DNA from: Cryptomeria japonica
Taxonomy: Eukaryota > Streptophyta > Pinopsida > Cupressales > Cupressaceae
DNA length: 64,000 nucleotides
Assembly: GCF_030272615.1 (NCBI RefSeq)
Contig: NC_081407.1
Location: 377,924,266 to 377,988,265 of the forward strand
Direction: 5' to 3'
Below are positions 13,301 through 23,929 of the stretch, one piece after another. Position 1 is the first letter of the stretch. The number at the start of each line of letters is the position of its first letter. The position numbers and the translations under genes are program-made. Under the pieces are notes generated by a model, which saw only the letters and a list, made by a program, of their open reading frames with translations, ran no database searches and was not told the origin of the DNA.

Positions 13301-13983
13301 ATTGATTCTTCCCTTTTACCTATCTAGGAGTGGCTTTCACGGATTCATACTCTCTTGTTTCATGTTGTTGATAATTTTTTTTGGAGTAAATCGCCCTATG
13401 GGGTCTTCTCTATTGCTAATGATTTTTTAGATCATCACTAAGTCCTTGTCTCTGGCCCCCTTTTGGGCTGGTATCTGGAACAATTTCTTGATCACCACAA
13501 TTGATATATTTTTTCTTGCTCTTTATGCAGGAGAAGGTTCTAACCATTGGCAATCTTTGTAAAAGAGGTATGGCTGTCCCCAACATATGTTTCCTATATA
13601 AAGAGAATGTGGAGAATGCTAACAACATCCTCCTACATTGCCTATTTTCTATTTAAGTTTGGGTCTTCTTCTTTAAGCTGTGCGAGTTATGTTGGGTTTA
13701 GTCGAGTAATATCAGGGATTGTTAGTTCCAATGGGTTTGTCCCTCGGGAAATACCTCTCTTAGAGTACTCTGGAGTTGCATGATGCCTCACATTTCTTTG
13801 GGTCTATGGAAGGAGAGAAATAATAGGATCTTCAGGGATAGGGAGGGCTCACCTATTATTGGGGTGCATAGAATACATAACAGTATTAAGGAAAACCTCC
13901 TATCCTCTTGTCCCTCCCACAAAGGACAAGAGGATAGGAGGTTTTTCTTAATACTGTTCTGTTTAGGATTTGGTTTTCCTTAA
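10346..13983 (+). pseudogene. LINE ORF2 relic (endonuclease, reverse transcriptase, zf-RVT)
   Basis: Endonuclease motifs can be followed: ISSNITGLN near the start (10346), LIQETK, YAPNG, GDFNT near 10765 and GSDHFLI near 11010, the expected order for the L1-type nuclease that nicks target DNA. Reverse transcriptase motifs include WLKSGDKNTKFFH (11409), FRPISLCKSIYKIISK (11900), GFIPGRQ (12003) and GDPLSPF-like residues (12282). The catalytic FADD box is degraded: the matching place reads FYDTVLIGE near 12420. The thumb region follows (LGLPLCLGPP, 12615), then a zf-RVT-like segment and WKERNNRIF near 13807. At least a dozen stops and shifts lie between. A 34-bp inverted repeat interrupts the tail at 13880-13957. 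Confidence 0.85.
13880..13957. repeat. 34-bp near-perfect inverted repeat with 10-nt loop
   Basis: Left arm 13880-13913 and right arm 13924-13957 are reverse complements with one mismatch in 34. The core CCTCCTATCCTCTTGTCC is repeated inverted as GGACAAGAGGATAGGAGG. The loop is CTCCCACAAA. It lies in the LINE ORF2 tail just after the WKERNNRIF motif, where family members would continue with ordinary coding sequence. Confidence 0.95.
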
Positions 13984-14445
13984 TATAATCACCAAACGTC
14001 TTTTGTCTAAGGTTTTGCTTGGCTTCGATTTTTCTTTACATTATTGTTTGCTTGATGTCATTATAATAATAATTAAGTTTAGATTTCAGTCTTAAGACAT
14101 AAATCCAATAAATTTTTACATAAAGTAGTTTACACAATTGAGGAAGGATACGCAACAAATCCTTTAATGAAAGCATCCATTAAAACTCATAGTTGTTGTT
14201 ACCTCATGAAATATTATGATTGCAACATAAGAATAGGATGGGTTTGTTAAAAGTACTTTAGAATCTTTCAAGAAAATGTGATTGGCATGGTGAAACCCTT
14301 GTGGGAAAAAGACCACACCAAAGAGAACAATGCTTGTGTTATTCTTTCAAATGGGTTACAAGAATACTTCTCTCTAAATTCCTCTAGAACTTTATTACTG
14401 CTACAACCTACGAAACAACTTGTCTAACCTCCTACAAGAGTACAA

Positions 14446-15321
14446 AGAGTTTGATTTCATTGAATTTTTTCTTCACTTATTAAAATATTTCAGTATGGCC
14501 TAAATTCTAGTTCCCCATATCTCTTATAATGGGTTGTCTAGGAATCATTTGTTTTCTAGAAACATAACCCTCAACTTAAAATTGTACAATTTTTTTTGGA
14601 TATTCCTATTTTAAGCACTCGTAAATGATGCAATTATAAATTAGTATTATACATTTGATTTATTTTTTATTTTGTATATCTATATAATATTGGCTTCTTA
14701 ATTGATTCACTATTTTTTTTAATTTAATGATGCCTATTTTTTTGTAATGGGTGTCACTTTTGCGTGATTAAAAAGAAAGGGATATTCACTAGATTTAAGT
14801 ATTTTTCATTGAGTACTATCTCTGTTGTATTTTCTTGTCTTTTATGTCATCTATATCTTCTTATTATAATATTAAAATGATTTATTTTAGTTGGCTTAAG
14901 GTTGTGCTCATGTAATTTAATAATCTAAGACTTAAGTAGAATACAATTCTTAATATTTCCTATGCAACCTCATTTCTCAAAATCAAATTACAATACATAT
15001 AATTTTAACCTAAGTCACAATTATAATTAAAATTAAATTGACTATTTCTATTTCAAAATTATATAACTTCAAAACTTGCATTTCATTTTTATAAAAAAAT
15101 TAATAATAATCAACCAATTCAAACAATCATTATTTTTTTTAACATTTAAAAATAATAAAAATCCAGAAAAAAAAATCTTAGGTACTTCTCTTATTACATT
15201 TATCACTTCTATTACAATATTAAAATGACAAGTTTTACATGCTATTAATTTGTTGGAGATTACTTGCATAATATTTGTATTCATCTTCTTTTTATTTATG
15301 ATGTCTTGAAATTTATGCTTA

Positions 15322-15416
<95 letters not shown>

Positions 15417-16215
15417 TTTTTTTCCAATTTTTTATTCTTTATTTATGACAAAGAGGATTAACCCTATATAAAAGTAAATGCAAGATTACAAAGATTTACA
15501 TGCTATGTTAAGATCACTTATTGATGAGCAATACAATGTGACTGATTGTCATATTAGTGCTCAATTACAATAACAGAGAAAAATATATCTATGCGACAAC
15601 TACAAAATGATTCTTCAGTTGATGTGACGTTAGCTCCAAATTTTGCTACTAATATTCTAGGCAATATAGATCCTAAACTAAGATCGACTGCATTTGTGTC
15701 AAGAAGAAAATATTGATCAAAACTTACTCAGCTAAAACAATACAAGATGTTCTATGACTTGAAACAATGAGGTACCTCTTGGCTTGTGGCCTAATTGAGA
15801 ATTATGCTCATGATCAAGAATTTGGTTTTGAATTCATCTCTATTCAAATGTATATATAAAGATAAATAATTTTCCTTTACCTATTTAATGTTGAGTTTCT
15901 TTCTACAAATTGCTAAATTATTTTGCCATTTTTTTTGAAATTCCTCCAAATCCACCTCAAACAATTATTTATACAAAAGCATACAAAACATAATATCCAA
16001 CTCATCTAATTTTAGGTTGTGAAGAACTTTCCCAACCACTATCTTGATTTCTTACTGATTTTTACTTAAATTTGTAGATGTTCAAGAGAGTAAAAAGAAG
16101 GGTGTCATCAACTCATACTAATGTTTCTACAATAACAGCTGTTATTCCCAAAACCAACCTTTTTCTGATAAAAATATTGATTTAAAATTTGGTGAATGCA
16201 ACAAAAAAGATAAGG
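14446..16215. repeat. R2 AT-rich repeat, copy 3
   Basis: Part A (14446-14760) and part B (14770-16215) match copy 2 at 6110-8360 in the same order and orientation. It carries an insertion around 15620-15745 relative to copy 2 and an expanded AT tract at 15326-15413. No coding capacity. Confidence 0.65.
15326..15413. repeat. (AT)n microsatellite
   Basis: About 44 uninterrupted AT units inside R2 copy 3. The matching place in copy 2 (about 7640) has only a short ATATATA run, so the expansion is specific to this copy. Confidence 0.98.
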
Positions 16216-16269
16216 AACCTGGTGGTAAACAGATTTGTCATTTTGTTCGTTTATTTGAAATATATTCTA

Positions 16270-16533
16270 GAGTGCTTCATTGATTCAAAGATTTTGAAAG
16301 CTTGCATGCAAAATCCATTTTGTGCACATTCTGAAATCCTTTTTTTTCATTCATGAGGGGACGTCTCTCTTGAAGCATTGTGGTAAACAATTCACGGGTT
16401 TTGTCTGTGCTTCCACATTCTTCATACTGCCTAATTCCATGAGACTGCATTTCATTTTAGAACTTTTTTTTATATCTCTTATGGAGAAGGTAAAGAATGC
16501 TCGAAAATGGAGAATTTCTAACCTTCTTGACAA
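16270..16533 (-). pseudogene. PPR protein fragment
   Basis: On the minus strand the sequence around 16350-16450 reads GSMKNVEAQT then PQCFKRDVPS, matching the GxxxxAxxLFdxMpqRDVvSW pattern of plant organelle PPR proteins. Reading on in other frames gives AQNGF- and ALKIF-like remains toward 16270. Less than two repeat units remain, with frameshifts and stops. PPR proteins bind organelle RNA; this scrap cannot. Similar scraps lie at 21390 and 60170. Confidence 0.55.
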
Positions 16534-16657
16534 AGAGGTCCCACAAGGTTAGGAAATAAGGTTAGAAATGCTTCATTTTGGAGAATTCTTAACCTTTTTC
16601 CTTTTGAAGTTATGAATATGGGTTAAGAATGCTCGAAAATGAAGCATCCTTAACCTT
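16490..16657. repeat. Three short related units with hairpin potential
   Basis: Units at about 16490-16525, 16560-16598 and 16620-16657 share the words AGAATGCTCGAAAATG, GGAGAATT and TTAACCTT. The last is a clear hairpin: GGTTAAGAATGCT (16621-16633) pairs with AGCATCCTTAACC (16643-16655) with one mismatch. Confidence 0.7.
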
Positions 16658-16739
16658 CTCTTACAAACACTATGATCTTGACCTCAAAAACCATCGAACA
16701 TGAAGGAGAACAAAGGGGAAATGGAAATGACATTTTTAG

Positions 16740-17295
16740 ATAAAATTCTCCCTCAAATTACCACAAATATTAAAATAATTTAAAATATTAAATTATCTTT
16801 TGAAAAATAATTTAATATTTTAAATTTAATATGCAAACTTAGGAAAAATAACCATAACTTTCAAATGGTAAGAAATTAAGCTCTGAAATTTAAAGCACAC
16901 ATTTATGGTAGGGAAATAAGAAAATGTAATAATTTATTCCTCATGAAAATACCTAGGATGAGAGACTTTAATCATTTTTGGGCAAGGGACATCAAAATTT
17001 GAAAGTTTAATATATGATAAACTATGAACTGGGTTTAGACGAAAATTGGCCACATAACACATAATGATGCAAAGGACATGTATATGAAATGATTTACCTT
17101 AATTATTTGTAACTTCCAAAATTCCTCCATTTTTCATAATTTGACTGACAAGGACCTTAGATCACATGCTCATTGCTTGCACATAGACACATATTTGGGC
17201 CTTCATTCAACATTGAGACTGATATGAAATTAAAATTTCAGGTATCCCAAATATGGGGGCAACAACTAGCTATGACTAGGGACAAGGACTGCAAA
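16740..17295. other. AT-rich sequence, no gene seen
   Basis: About 550 bp with no supported ORF or recognised repeat. Confidence 0.4.
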
Positions 17296-17361
17296 GGATG
17301 CAGGATGAACCCAAAATCTCTGGCTTGCAATCTAGTGCTCTATCCATTGGGCAATAGAGTC
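17296..17361 (-). pseudogene. tRNA-derived sequence (pseudo-tRNA or SINE head)
   Basis: The minus strand begins GACTCTATTGCCCAATGGAT and continues through AGAGC, a TTGCAA loop region and GGGTTCATCC. This resembles a tRNA with an A-box-like TTGCCCAATGG and a B-box-like GGTTCATCC. The D stem has one mismatch, the anticodon stem does not pair well, and the 3' end does not pair with the 5' acceptor strand. It is therefore not a working tRNA. A tRNA-headed SINE or a retrotransposed tRNA piece is possible. Confidence 0.5.
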
Positions 17362-17519
17362 AAGAAGAAACAACATAGGGAATAGCCGGAGAAATCGGAC
17401 ACAAACCAAAAATGGGATGAACACAACAAAACTTATAACTAAATTATGCACATAGTAGGAAAATCCCATCTCAAAGCTCTCCACAATCTTCATACAAAAC
17501 CATTCACAGGCTGACCGAA

Positions 17520-18707
17520 CTAGGCACCTGTGCAAAAATATGGCGAGCGTCCATGTGAAACCTGTAAGATTAGTGAGCTGGCAAGATCAACATGTATAAG
17601 ATGAGAAAAAAATTTGGACAGTGAACCAAACAACCATCTCTCATCATAAATTTGTAGGCTCTCTTCAAGTATTGGGGTACCACTTTGAACTTTATTGACA
17701 ATTTGTGAAATATTCTCAAGCATACCCATATCCTCTATCTGAAGATCCCTCTGATAGTCTGGTTTACAATAAATTAATCCACAAATCAGATAACCTTCAT
17801 ATAATCTATGATGTGAAGAAACTTGAGTAGACATAACCATTGAATCATGTTCAAGAATTTCATCTTGAAAATCATCTGTATAAATACGCTCATCTGAAAA
17901 CAAAGGATTGAGGTACGCACTTTTACTATAGGAGAAGTCATCATTTGAAACCTTCAAACAACAATCTGAAATATAAACATTATGAGAATTAACTTCATTG
18001 ATTTCCTTCATTAGATCATCCATTACCTCATTTATCTCTGCATTTTCGGTATAATTCCCAAAACTATCCCCTTGAATAAGGATGTCTTCTTGATCCAAAT
18101 ATTCAAAAGGAGGATTTCTTTGAACCTTGAATACTTCATAAGGCATAGATTGCAATTCCTTAAAAATAGGGATATTTATTGATATACCTACATGGATTTC
18201 ATATTCAACCCTCGCATAGATATTTGCATTACTTTTTGTGCTCTCTTGTCCCATTGATTCCTCTTCATCACACTCTTCATGAAATTTGAAAACTTTATAC
18301 TCAGGTGACATGCATGATAAAGAGTGGATTCTCGATGGTTCAAATTCTTTCACTTGAGGCTGATCTAGAAATTCAATAAACGTCTCCATTTTTGAAGATA
18401 AAGAATATGTCTGCAAAATTTTACTTATGCTTCCTTCTCTATTGGTCATATCCATACAAGATTGTTCACTAGGTATTATACCTTCTATTTCCTTGAAAAA
18501 GTTTTCATCTTGAACTGTCGGTGATGGATGAATGAGAATATCTTCTCTATGTAGAAAGTCATCATCATAAGACTTGAGACACCAAGCTGGAATGAAAACT
18601 ATAGGGGATTCTTCTTTATGCATGTCTTCATCGTTATTTTCAAGCTTCAGTTGCATGCATGTCTGAAAAGAATTTGAATCATCATGTTCAAGCTCTTTGT
18701 TTTCAAG
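17520..18707 (-). pseudogene. Unknown acidic ORF (378 codons) downstream of copia protease
   Basis: Open from 18656 to 17520 on the minus strand and in the same frame as gag and protease, separated from the latter by one TGA at 18708-18710. The protein is rich in D, E and S. Two places look related to each other: IPAWCLKSYDDDF near the start and ISDCCLKVSNDDF near residue 233, each followed by a similar spaced segment. No integrase zinc finger, DDE, reverse transcriptase or RNase H motif is visible, and I do not recognise the family. In ordinary copia elements the GAG-pre-integrase and integrase would lie here. It could be an element-specific extra domain or a captured host fragment. It is the longest uninterrupted reading frame of the window, longer than the gag or protease pieces before it. 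Confidence 0.55.
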
Positions 18708-19163
18708 TCAACAGAAGACTTTTTCTTTTCTCTGACAATCTTCATAGTGCTCATGGCATTTTGTCGCAATGATAGCTCTAGTCTCCAAGTCTCTAATGAA
18801 AACTGATTCAGGTGTGAACTCCACAACTCTCTTAGTTGTGGCATGTGTGATTTGATAGATAGAAATGAGATTGTTTGTCAAGTGGTGTACACACAACACC
18901 CCATTGAAGGAGTTATCCCCAATGTCAATAGATCCTTTCCCAATCATATCCATATATGTATGATTGCCCATCAAAATTTGCGGCATGGTACAAGGCTCAA
19001 ATGTAGAGAACATAGACTGTAAAGATGCCATATGATGAGAAGCCCCTGAATCTAGAAGCCATGTCTCTGAATCATGACTAATAGTAGCACATAGAGCTTT
19101 TCCTTTTCTTGTTCCAAAAGAGCGAGTCTTCCCACTTGTAGAGGCCATGAACACTTTCCCTTT
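18708..19163 (-). pseudogene. Ty1/copia protease and start of GAG-pre-integrase region
   Basis: Contains the retropepsin signature WLLDSGASHHM, followed by a region typical of copia polyproteins (GKGSIDIG, VLCVHHLTNNLISIYQ). The aspartic protease would process the gag-pol polyprotein inside the particle. It reads in the same frame as gag, separated only by the TGA at 19164-19166. After about 150 codons it ends at another TGA (18708-18710) before the usual integrase. The active-site DSG is intact. An in-frame ATG lies at 19148. Confidence 0.85.
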
Positions 19164-20102
19164 TCATTTTGAATGTGAGGAAGTGGAAGTTGATGAATCA
19201 TCCTTCTTGTAGATATTAGGCACATCAATGTTATGCTTTTTGATGATATGTGTGAGCTCATCAATCTTCTTAGAATGGCAACGATGCTCCTCATGACCAA
19301 AATTTTTACAATAGGCACAAGTAGGTCTCTCCCTCTTTGGTGAATTATCCCTCTTGGAAGAGGATGTATCTCCTTGTTGTGGAGAGGATGATGCTTTGTC
19401 CTTACGCTTTGATTGCCATTTCTTCTTGTTTGAGTTGTCCTTTCCTTGATTTCCTTTGTTCCCTTGATTTGCCACTAGTGATTGAGACTTAGAAGCCTTA
19501 AGAATGCCCATGCTTATAAACTTAGTTTGTTCCATCATCAACATTTCATTGAAAGCATCAAATGTAGGCATTGTGTAGCTTGAACCCATTGTCAAACTAT
19601 GGGTTTGGAAACTAGAAACAAATGCTGCATATTCTTGTGGAAGCTTGCCTATCAAGTTGAATATCAATTGAGTATCCTTCTTATCAATGCCACAATCTTT
19701 GAGTTGTTCCCTCAACACATTTTCCTTAGTGACATAATCTTGTATAGTATCAAAGTTCTTGGGATCCAACATGGTGAGATCACTATCAATTTGATATCCC
19801 CTAATCTCATCAACTTGATTATATAAGTCTTGAAACTTTTGCCAAGCATCCTTGATTAGAGTACATTTATCAATATGAAAAATGAGATCCTTTGATACAT
19901 ACTTTCTTAAGGTACCAATTGCCATGATATTTTTAGTGAGCCAATCCAAGTGACCAACTGGATCAACCTTAGGATCAGTGGGCGCAACAATAGTTCCATC
20001 AATGTAATAAGTTAGTCCTTTTTCCATAAGTTTACTCCATGCATCAATTTTCCAAGTAGCATAATTATGAGGAGTTAAGAGAGGAAACTTAGAAGAACCC
20101 AT
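19164..20102 (-). pseudogene. Ty1/copia gag protein (UBN2/DUF4219-like)
   Basis: I place the start at the ATG complementary to 20100-20102, giving MGSSKFPLLTPHNYATWK, the classic beginning of copia gag (L-x-x-x-N-Y-x-x-W). The capsid region runs over about 200 residues, with DAWQKFQDLY and LREQLKDCG. A lysine/serine-rich linker follows, then a complete CCHC zinc knuckle, CAYCKNFGHEEHRC (C-x2-C-x4-H-x4-C). The product would form the virus-like particle and bind element RNA. Reading ends at a TGA (19164-19166), but the frame continues into protease, so the stop probably truncates an original gag-pro frame. About 312 codons, otherwise intact. Confidence 0.85.
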
Positions 20103-20915
20103 AGCAGCAAAAAAGAAGGAACACAATAGTACAATAGCACAAGAGACACCCCCCCAAATTCACTCAATCAAAGTACCCCCAAAAAAGATGATTTTGGCAC
20201 TTTATATGTAGTGCGTGTATAATAGGCCACTTGAAAAACAAGGCAAAGTGGACTTCTGATTTCAATTTACAACTTCTCAAAATGAGATCTAAGAGACTTC
20301 AACAAATACTGCTAGTGATCTAAATTGAGATCCAAGCAAAATGCAAGTACGAAATATGCCAAAAATGGCCAAATAATGAAAGTACAATTTTTACTTAAAT
20401 TTATTGCAAACAAATGGCAGATTATGAAAGTATATGAAAAAATATACACTTTCAACAAAAATGGCACCTGAAAAGAAGTCCATATGAGCCCAAATGAAGC
20501 CTCCAAAGTTGTAAAAATTGAGATTTCATGATTTCTGAAAAACATTTATCTGAGAAATAGAAAAATCCTGTACCATTGTACAGATCACAAAATTCTACCC
20601 GAAAACAAAAAAAATTGCTTGAAAAAATGAGTCCGGATGAGTGAGATATCGCTATTTGAAAAATGCCTGCAAAATTATGATTTCTAGAAAATTTCCGCCA
20701 CAGTGTCAAACTTCAAATGCCTCTAGATTTCGCCTCCGAAGTCTGATTTGGATGAAACAAAAGGCAAAACTAACTTTCTTGGTCCTCCTCAATCCAATGG
20801 TAACCTCAGATTTGACCCATCAAGCTTTAATAATAACCTGCAATAGAAAACTCAAAAATACACAATACCAAATAGCATCAATTTCTCTCAATTAGTAGAC
20901 CAATGACACTCTAAT

Positions 20916-20928
20916 GGATCTGATACCA
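20916..20928 (-). other. Primer binding site of the copia relic (initiator Met tRNA)
   Basis: The minus strand reads TGGTATCAGATCC directly after the LTR end CTCACA. The first ten bases equal the complement of the plant initiator methionine tRNA 3' end, which primes reverse transcription in most plant copia elements. Confidence 0.85.
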
Positions 20929-21277
20929 TGTGAGATTTTGCACTATCTATGTATATAAGAGGATTACATCAAATATATCAACAATTACAAGATACAAAGA
21001 GGTGTGGCACATTATGAAAGTGTGAGTACAACATTGCTCATGCAAGAGCATACAACATGATAGTGCAAATCTGGAAACATGAAGATGATGCCACCAAAAA
21101 GCCCTGTAGAATATTACAGAAAAAGATGCCTTCGATTGGGATGTGGCCAAGAGATATAAAGGAGAAAATCAACCCCGCACTACAAGATAGGTGTGAAGAG
21201 ACAAGAAAAAAAGTGTTCCCAGTTTGACTTATTAAATGATGTTTGTGTTTTTAAAAGATTTTAAAAATCTAAATAAA

Positions 21278-21402
21278 AACAATTATTATTCCCATGCAAA
21301 AAAAGACTTTATTAAAAAATAAACTTTATGCAAAAAAAACTTTATTGAACAATTATTATGCCCATGCAAAAAAAACTTTATTTAAAAATCTAAATAAAAA
21401 CA
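21278..21402. repeat. Short A/T-rich direct repeat
   Basis: AACAATTATTAT followed by CCCATGCAAAAAAA and CTTTATT occurs at 21278 and again at 21349, with a partial third unit between them (ATGCAAAAAAAACTTTATT). Local slippage or an element-edge repeat. Confidence 0.8.
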
Positions 21403-21746
21403 TTTTGTATTGCATGCCTGTGGGAGCATTTCCAACTATAACTTCTCATGAAAATTCTGAATTCTATTATGCTTTGTGGACATTCATACCACGTGAGGAA
21501 CTGGCAAAGGTTGTGATGTTCAAATGTACATCTTCTGTTTTGAATTTGCTTGAAAGATTCGAAAGATTTTTTGGGAAATCCATTTTGTGCATATCTTGCA
21601 ATTGTTGCATTACATGAGATGACATCTCTTTGAAACATTCTGTCAAACATGTCGAATGCACTGTCTAAACCTCTATGATTCACCTGAGCATTTTGTTGAG
21701 TACCACATGCAATTTTGATGCTCCTTATTCTACCACCCACGTCCAT
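21390..21746 (-). pseudogene. PPR protein fragment
   Basis: The 118-codon minus-strand ORF contains LDSAFDMFDRMFQRDVISCNATIARYAQNG in overlapping pieces: AFDMFDRMFQRDVISCNA and then IARYAQNGFPKKSFESF. This is an almost complete PPR unit plus the start of the next (normal form MPQRDVVSWNAMIAGYAQNG). The Trp of the usual SWNA is Cys here. A second frame overlaps with TTFAS followed by GMNVHKA, so there is a frameshift after about one repeat. Too short to act; a PPR gene normally has ten or more units. Confidence 0.8.
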
Positions 21747-21989
21747 GGTACATTACATGAATATCATTCTTACAAAGCATTAACAACGCATAGTGTCTTT
21801 GATCATAGGGGTTGCTAGGTGGTAAACCCATAGCGTGGCAAGGGGATTTGGAACTGAAACGGATGCTGCTAGTGTCTTTACTTCTATCTCTTCCCGTCAA
21901 TGCCAATACCCCTACCCAAGATAAAATTCAAGGGTGGCGAGTTAAACTAGCGCTTCTTCGAGCAGATAAATATCAATGGGTGCCCTTTC

Positions 21990-22602
21990 ATATGCTATTG
22001 GTGGTTTAAAATCAACTTATCCCAGAACAAGAACATGGGTTGCGAGCACTTAATTTGGATTTTTTACTTCCATTGGATCTTGAAATATCGAAGCCCTTGT
22101 TACCTATGCCAATTTTATTTTTATGTCTATGAGTTAGCATATAGCATACTAACCCCAAGGAAAGAAAAAATACCTTTTGTTTTGTATTCATTATTCTTGG
22201 GTTTATTCCTCGACTGGAGGCTATATCCTTGTGATAATATGCTCCCTCTTCTCTCTCTCTTGGGTGTATCCTACCTTAAATAAATTTCTCCTGATAAGGC
22301 GTGTGTGAAATCTTTAACATGGGGGCATACACTCCACTCATATTTTGCACTTTGATACATGGAATTATTTAGTGAAATCAGCTTTGCTTTATAATTTTGA
22401 TATCTTTTTCTTGACTCATAGTGAGAGGAACCTTCTTGATCTTCAGTTTTACTTTGTCAATTGATTTAATAAGATTCTTGGTCCACTAGTTACTTGGTGC
22501 ATCTTGCCTCCTCGACATGGTAGAAGTCTTTCAATCTTGTTTCCTTGTACTTTACTAGCAGTATTGGCGTATGATTATACTCCCGCTAAAGTGGGGGATA
22601 AA
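21990..22602 (+). mobile_element. 3' internal region of a gypsy-like element relic
   Basis: About 22110-22600 matches the region before the 3' LTR of the element at 35079-42836 (41140-41679). Shared landmarks include CATACTGACCCCGAGGAAAG (CATACTAACCCCAAGGAAAG here), CCTTGTGATAA, GGGGGCATACA, TTTTGATATCTTT and the polypurine tract CCGCTAAAGTGGGGG. Upstream (about 21800-22100) is possible further internal sequence that I cannot identify. Confidence 0.7.
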
Positions 22603-23735
22603 TATAGTGTCATAAAATTGTGACCCTTGCAATTTTCAACCATGTTAGTGTCTTCACGTTGCCAATTCAAATTCCCAAGCTTGATCAGAGATCCGAGATT
22701 TTCTCAACCCCCAGAAACTCCACTTGGGCAGCCCTCCGCACTACTTGAACCTGCTTCTTGTCTTGAGATAGGGGCAGGACTAGGGTGTGGCACCCCTATC
22801 CCTCCTAGGATATGGCTGTGGTACCCCTTTTCTCCTAGGACAGGGGTGTGGTGCCCTTTTCCTTTCCCTATTTTGTCCTATCTTTGCATTGGACTTTGCA
22901 TAAAATGGGAAAAACTTTCCCTATGTCGGCTTGTGATGAAAAATCAATCAATTAGTTAACCCTAATTAACAAGTATATATGTCAAATTTTCCCTCTCATT
23001 TTCATGAGTTCAAGAAGAAAAAAGTTGGATAAGCGAAGAGTGGGCATAAGTTCAAGCATTCAAGCATTCCATTCTAGCATTGAGCATTCTCAAGTCTTCC
23101 TTCAAGGCTAGGTGTTGCATTCAAGTGAAGGATTCAACCACTGAAGATGAGATCCCTTTCAACATTCAATTTAATACAATCAAATCTACCTACATTCTAT
23201 CAAAAACCTCCCTTGAGGTGAATTACATTTCATTATTTCATTTATATTTACTTGCAAGTACTTTCTTTCATCATTTGGATAATTCCAAAACTGGGATTTG
23301 CCCTGAAGGCAAACCCCCAATCCCAACCCCTTTTCTTGTCTTTTCTGTGTGTAGGTTGTAGGTGCACAACTCTGTTTGCATATTCAAAATCCATTTGGAG
23401 AGGCGGAAAAGAATTTTTTTGTTTCATAGATTTTTCAGAGGATAGTAGACACTTTTAGCACGGTCCTGACAACTTTTCATCAAATTCACAGGGCAGCTTC
23501 ATCTCGACATATTGTAGCCAAATCTAGGTGCACAAATTCATCTCATGCTTCTATCTCAAGTTATAATAAGTTGCTTTCTACTTTTACACTTAGTCCTACA
23601 ACACATAACTCAATATTTTTTCATTCTAAAAGTGGGATTAGCTTGTCATTTCTATCCCATTGTCAATTCATTTAGTATTCAATGTCTTCCCTAAGAGATT
23701 GGATCTAGTGAATTTCCCCCTTTTTTAAATATAAT
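22603..23735 (+). mobile_element. Decayed LTR related to the 35 kb element
   Basis: Starts TATAGTGTCATAAAATTG, matching TGTAGCGTCCTAAAATTG of the 41680 LTR with the terminal TG mutated to TA. Shared downstream landmarks: AATTAACAAGTATATA (TATA region, about 22970), CATTCAAGCATTC (23055), CCAAAACTGGG (23285), TCTGTGTGTAGGTTG (23344) and GGATTGGATCTTGTGG-like sequence near 23700. No full 3' edge or primer site was found. Much more diverged than the pair at 35-42 kb. Confidence 0.75.
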
Positions 23736-23929
23736 ATGGATAAAGTATTTGAAGGTAAATCCATATTGAAACTTCCATCTCTCCTCAGAGTAAAGAAAAT
23801 ATTTCCTCTTGATCTCTTCATCATTCACATTTTTTAACCATTACAATTGCATCCATTAAAATGGCTCCTACACTTGGATAAACAAAAGACAAGTTTTTTA
23901 TTAAATTCCAAAAACATTATACAGGCTTC

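Larger units (their letters stand above)
9060..14040 (+). mobile_element. Decayed L1-type LINE (non-LTR retrotransposon)
   Basis: In order on the plus strand: a DUF4283-like ORF1 domain and degenerate zinc knuckle (from 9120), an apurinic-type endonuclease (from 10346), reverse transcriptase (about 11230-12850) and a C-terminal zinc-binding (zf-RVT-like) region (about 13540-13860). This is the usual layout of plant L1-clade LINEs. Reading requires several frame changes and stop codons, so it is dead. Both ends are approximate: I found no clear poly(A) tail or target-site duplication. It sits between two R2 copies (ending 8360 and starting 14446). Confidence 0.85.
17520..21200 (-). mobile_element. 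Ty1/copia-type retrotransposon relic
   Basis: Read on the minus strand: an LTR whose 3' edge is at 20929 (ends CTCACA), an initiator-Met primer site at 20916-20928, an untranslated leader of about 0.8 kb, gag (from 20102), protease (about 19150-18711) and then an unknown ORF instead of integrase and reverse transcriptase. The outer edge of the 5' LTR (near 21200) is approximate and no second LTR was found to the left, so the 3' end is missing or replaced. The order and the gag zinc knuckle support Ty1/copia. Confidence 0.75.

Noticed and set aside
15326-15413. AT tract as a possible matrix attachment or origin site
   Set aside because: A plain microsatellite; nothing else supports a function.
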